This document shows, one piece after another, positions 7,059 to 8,470 of a stretch of 8,470 nt of DNA (its first letter is position 1; the number at the start of each line of letters is the position of its first letter). The notes under the pieces were generated by a model. The model saw nothing but the letters and a program-made list of their open reading frames with translations. It made no database searches and had not been told where the DNA came from. The stretch covers positions 1-8,470 of the forward strand of contig CAYGRM010000300.1 in the NCBI GenBank assembly GCA_964352225.1, read 5' to 3'. This DNA is from CAJQQY01 sp964352225. GTDB lineage: Bacteria > Bacteroidota > Bacteroidia > Chitinophagales > Saprospiraceae. Position numbers and translations under genes: made by a program.

Positions 7059-7097
7059 AAAATCCCTTTCCGATTTTTAAAATCGGAAAGGGATTTT
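7059..7097. terminator. bidirectional terminator between receptor and phosphorylase genes
   Basis: AAAATCCCTTTCCGATTTT (7059-7077) and its exact reverse complement (7079-7097) are separated by a single base. With a realistic 5-base loop this is a perfect 17-bp stem. It begins 18 bases after the receptor stop and ends 7 bases before the phosphorylase stop. The arms end in T-runs on both strands (GGGATTTTGATTTT on plus), so it should terminate both converging transcripts. Confidence 0.92.
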
Positions 7098-7104
7098 GAT
7101 TTTA

Positions 7105-7923
7105 CTACATTTCTTTCAACATTTCTTTTACAATTAAACTCATTTTTGGTTGGACTTCGTTGGCTAGTTGAATGACATCTTCGACAGTTGTTTCGGTAAT
7201 TTCTTCAATTGGAAAGCATTTATTGGAAACGATAGATAAAACAAAAACGGGTAATCCCATATGTCGAGCAACAAGTACTTCGGGAACCGTTGACATTCCA
7301 ACTAAGTCTCCTCCAATACGATGAAGGAATTGATATTCTGCAGGTGTTTCCAGATTAGGCCCTTGCAAGGCAACGTAGATGCCTTCATGTGCAGTAATAT
7401 TATTTTTCTTGGCAATCTTTAGAGCTTTTGCATTCAATGCTCTATCATATGTTTTGAGCATGTCAGGGAAACGAGGGCCGAGTCTTTCATCATTATTTCC
7501 TCTAAGTGGATTTTCAGGTTGGAGATTGATATGATCTTTTATAAAAACAATATCACCTGCATTAAAATCAGCATTAGTGCTTCCTGAAACATTTGAAATA
7601 ATGAGTTTTTTAATATCTAAAAATTTCAAAATACGAACCGGAAATGTAACTTGTTCCATTGAGTAGCCTTCATAAAAATGGAATCTTCCAGCCATCGCAA
7701 CAATATTTTTACCAGCCAATTTCCCAAAGATTAATTTACTCTGATGACTTTGAACCGTTGAGATAGGGAAGTGGGGAATTTCAGCATAAGGAATTTCAAA
7801 AACTACTTCAATGTCATCAGCGAGTTGGCCAAGACCTGTTCCTAAGATAATTCCAAATTCAGGTTGGAAGTCAGTTTTGGAGCGAATAAAGTGAGTGGTT
7901 TCTTGAATTTGATCGTAAAGCAT
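7105..7923 (-). CDS. punA: purine nucleoside phosphorylase, trimeric PNP/MTAP family
   Basis: Cytoplasmic enzyme of 272 aa that splits purine nucleosides with phosphate into base and (deoxy)ribose 1-phosphate, in purine salvage (EC 2.4.2.1). Aligned by eye to human PNP: GTGLG (28-32) with T29 at the S33 position, H60 (H64), the phosphate/ribose segment GRFHFYEGY with R80, H82 and Y84, N111 (N115), HINLQPENPLRG (131-142), E192 in GPNLETPAE (E201), M210 in GMSTVPE (M219), and N234 in SNKC (N243). Keeping E192 and N234 supports 6-oxopurine substrates (inosine, guanosine). V247 sits where human PNP has H257, and V112 replaces A116. Length and start are normal. It converges on the receptor gene and diverges from rimP. 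A 12-bp-arm palindrome covers its likely promoter. The gene symbol is by family; deoD-type hexameric PNP is excluded by the motifs. Confidence 0.93.
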   Translation of the reverse strand: MLYDQIQETTHFIRSKTDFQPEFGIILGTGLGQLADDIEVVFEIPYAEIPHFPISTVQSHQSKLIFGKLAGKNIVAMAGRFHFYEGYSMEQVTFPVRILKFLDIKKLIISNVSGSTNADFNAGDIVFIKDHINLQPENPLRGNNDERLGPRFPDMLKTYDRALNAKALKIAKKNNITAHEGIYVALQGPNLETPAEYQFLHRIGGDLVGMSTVPEVLVARHMGLPVFVLSIVSNKCFPIEEITETTVEDVIQLANEVQPKMSLIVKEMLKEM

Positions 7924-7938
7924 TTTATTTTTTTTTCA

Positions 7939-7966
7939 CAAAAGTAAATACAGCTATTTACTTTTG
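7939..7966. promoter_or_regulatory. perfect palindrome carrying divergent TAnnTTTG elements
   Basis: CAAAAGTAAATA (7939-7950) is the exact inverted complement of TATTTACTTTTG (7955-7966), with spacer CAGC. Each outer arm contains TACTTTTG, a perfect match to the Bacteroidota -7 consensus TAnnTTTG: on the minus strand at 7946-7939, 15 bases before the phosphorylase ATG, and on the plus strand at 7959-7966 toward rimP. Neither has a TTG -33 at the right distance (TTC on both sides instead). The minus-strand element would give a very short A-rich leader for the phosphorylase gene. The palindrome may also be an operator for a dimeric regulator. Confidence 0.5.
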
Positions 7967-7974
7967 ATTGAATT

Positions 7975-8006
7975 ACTCTTTAAAAATTTCATAATAATTA
8001 AAGAGT
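7975..8006. repeat. inverted repeat upstream of the rimP promoter
   Basis: ACTCTTTAA (7975-7983) and TTAAAGAGT (7998-8006) are exact inverted complements around a 14-base AT-only-but-one loop. The right arm touches the TTG of the rimP -33 element (8006-8008), so a protein bound here could compete with sigma factor. The role is inferred. Confidence 0.4.
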
Positions 8007-8036
8007 TGCACAGTATAATAAAAACTGTTATATTTG
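8006..8036 (+). promoter_or_regulatory. rimP promoter, Bacteroidota type
   Basis: TTG (8006-8008), 20 bp, then TATATTTG (8029-8036) matches the Bacteroidota housekeeping consensus TTG/TAnnTTTG at the expected spacing. Transcription would start around 8041-8043, giving a leader of about 91 bases before the rimP GTG. This is the best promoter match in the window. Confidence 0.6.
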
Positions 8037-8063
8037 CGAAACTTAAGAAAAGAGACTCAACGG

Positions 8064-8096
8064 AAGAGGGAACAAAAGTTCCCTCTTTTTATTTTT
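8064..8096 (+). terminator. rimP: terminator-like hairpin in the rimP leader (possible attenuator)
   Basis: AAGAGGGAAC (8064-8073) pairs perfectly with GTTCCCTCTT (8078-8087) around an AAAA loop, followed by TTTATTTTT. This has the shape of an intrinsic terminator, and it lies about 20 bases after the predicted rimP start point and 47 bases before its GTG. No other plus-strand gene ends here and the phosphorylase gene reads away, so premature termination of the rimP transcript is the natural reading. A short independent RNA of about 50 bases is the alternative. Confidence 0.65.
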
Positions 8097-8124
8097 CAGG
8101 AGTCTTTTATTTTTTTTCAAAAAA

Positions 8125-8130
8125 AAGGAG
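8125..8130 (+). promoter_or_regulatory. rimP: Shine-Dalgarno sequence AAGGAG for rimP
   Basis: AAGGAG lies 3 bases before the GTG at 8134. The spacing is short, but this is the only clear Shine-Dalgarno match in front of a gene start in this window, and it supports the GTG. It follows an A-run (8119-8126) that could pair with the U-rich stretch at 8105-8117. Confidence 0.55.
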
Positions 8131-8133
8131 ACC

Positions 8134-8470
8134 GTGGTCGAAAGCAAAATAGAACAACTATTATTGAAGAAGTTTGAAGAGGAAGAATACTCAGATTGCT
8201 TCATCATTGAGATACTTCAAAATAATAAGAAACTACAGATTTTTTTGGATAGTGATTCCAATATGGATTTTACAAAGTGTCGCAAAATCAGTCGATATCT
8301 TGAAGAGCATATTGATGAAAATCAATGGTTAGGAGAAAGTTACATTTTAGAAGTTTCCTCTCCCGGAGATCGACCTTTAAAATTTCCAAGACAATACAAA
8401 AAAAATATCGGGAGAAATATCGAAGTCATCACCAATGAAGATGAAAAACTTTTAGGTGAAATGATTGAGG
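8134..8470 (+). CDS. rimP: ribosome maturation factor RimP, 3' end outside window
   Basis: Cytoplasmic factor needed for late assembly of the 30S ribosomal subunit. The 112 codons present translate as MVESKIEQLLLKKFEEEEYS and onward. The RimP hallmarks are CFIIEI and LQIFLDSDSNMDFTKCRKIS (residues 22-53), the segment RYLEEHID, and the signature YILEVSSPGDRPLKFPRQY near residues 71-89, followed by the start of the second (SH3-like) domain with KNIGRNIEVIT. The full protein is usually about 150-160 aa, so roughly 40 residues are missing. GTG is chosen because the frame has no ATG or other likely start between the upstream stop at 8044-8046 and this point, AAGGAG precedes it, and the N-terminal length fits the family. 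In Bacteroidota rimP is usually followed by nusA and infB; that would lie to the right of the window. Confidence 0.93.
   Translation, partial: MVESKIEQLLLKKFEEEEYSDCFIIEILQNNKKLQIFLDSDSNMDFTKCRKISRYLEEHIDENQWLGESYILEVSSPGDRPLKFPRQYKKNIGRNIEVITNEDEKLLGEMIE

Noticed and set aside
7964..8152. 62-aa plus-strand frame in the divergent region before rimP
   Set aside because: It runs through the rimP promoter, the leader hairpin and into the rimP start in another frame; its composition follows the hairpin and A/T runs.

Overview
The window looks like an ordinary chromosomal segment of a low-GC member of the phylum Bacteroidota. It may come from the Saprospiria or Chitinophagia side, but that finer placement is a guess. 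The reasons are: A-rich, mostly Shine-Dalgarno-free leaders; promoter elements of the Bacteroidota type (TTG, about 20 bp, TAnnTTTG); a TonB-dependent receptor with an N-terminal carboxypeptidase-regulatory-like domain; a histidine kinase with an HQLGTP phosphoacceptor box; and a RimP with a typical Bacteroidota N-terminus. I see no insertion sequence, CRISPR array, tRNA, rRNA or prophage gene.

Layout, left to right. Bases 1-678 (+) encode a TPR plus SHOCT protein with an arginine/threonine-rich linker; its reading frame is open to the left edge and begins with a hydrophobic stretch, so the gene probably starts outside the window. A 374-base gap with short repeats follows. Bases 1053-1718 (+) encode a CBS-pair protein with an ACT-like C-terminal domain. 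It converges on 1807-2934 (-), a secreted protein with a CsgG/TolB-like N-terminal part and a probable outer-membrane beta-barrel, and a 31-bp bidirectional terminator hairpin lies between the two. After a 401-base divergent gap, 3336-4499 (+) encodes an orphan sensor histidine kinase. Six bases later, 4506-7040 (+) encodes a TonB-dependent receptor starting at GTG. Another long bidirectional terminator separates it from the convergent purine nucleoside phosphorylase gene at 7105-7923 (-). The last gene, from 8134 (+) to the right edge, is the 5' part of rimP, starting at GTG.

How the parts work together. The kinase and the receptor are probably one transcript, which pairs a membrane sensor with an outer-membrane uptake protein. 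No response regulator is in view. The other genes look like independent units for nucleotide salvage, 30S ribosome maturation and envelope or signalling functions.

The most structured DNA is the 210-bp divergent region between the phosphorylase gene and rimP. It holds a perfect 12-bp-arm palindrome that carries a TAnnTTTG element on each strand, a second inverted repeat that touches the rimP -33 element, a good rimP promoter, and a terminator-like hairpin inside the rimP leader. This suggests regulated initiation plus transcription attenuation. I found no clear sign of a wholly new multi-gene system.
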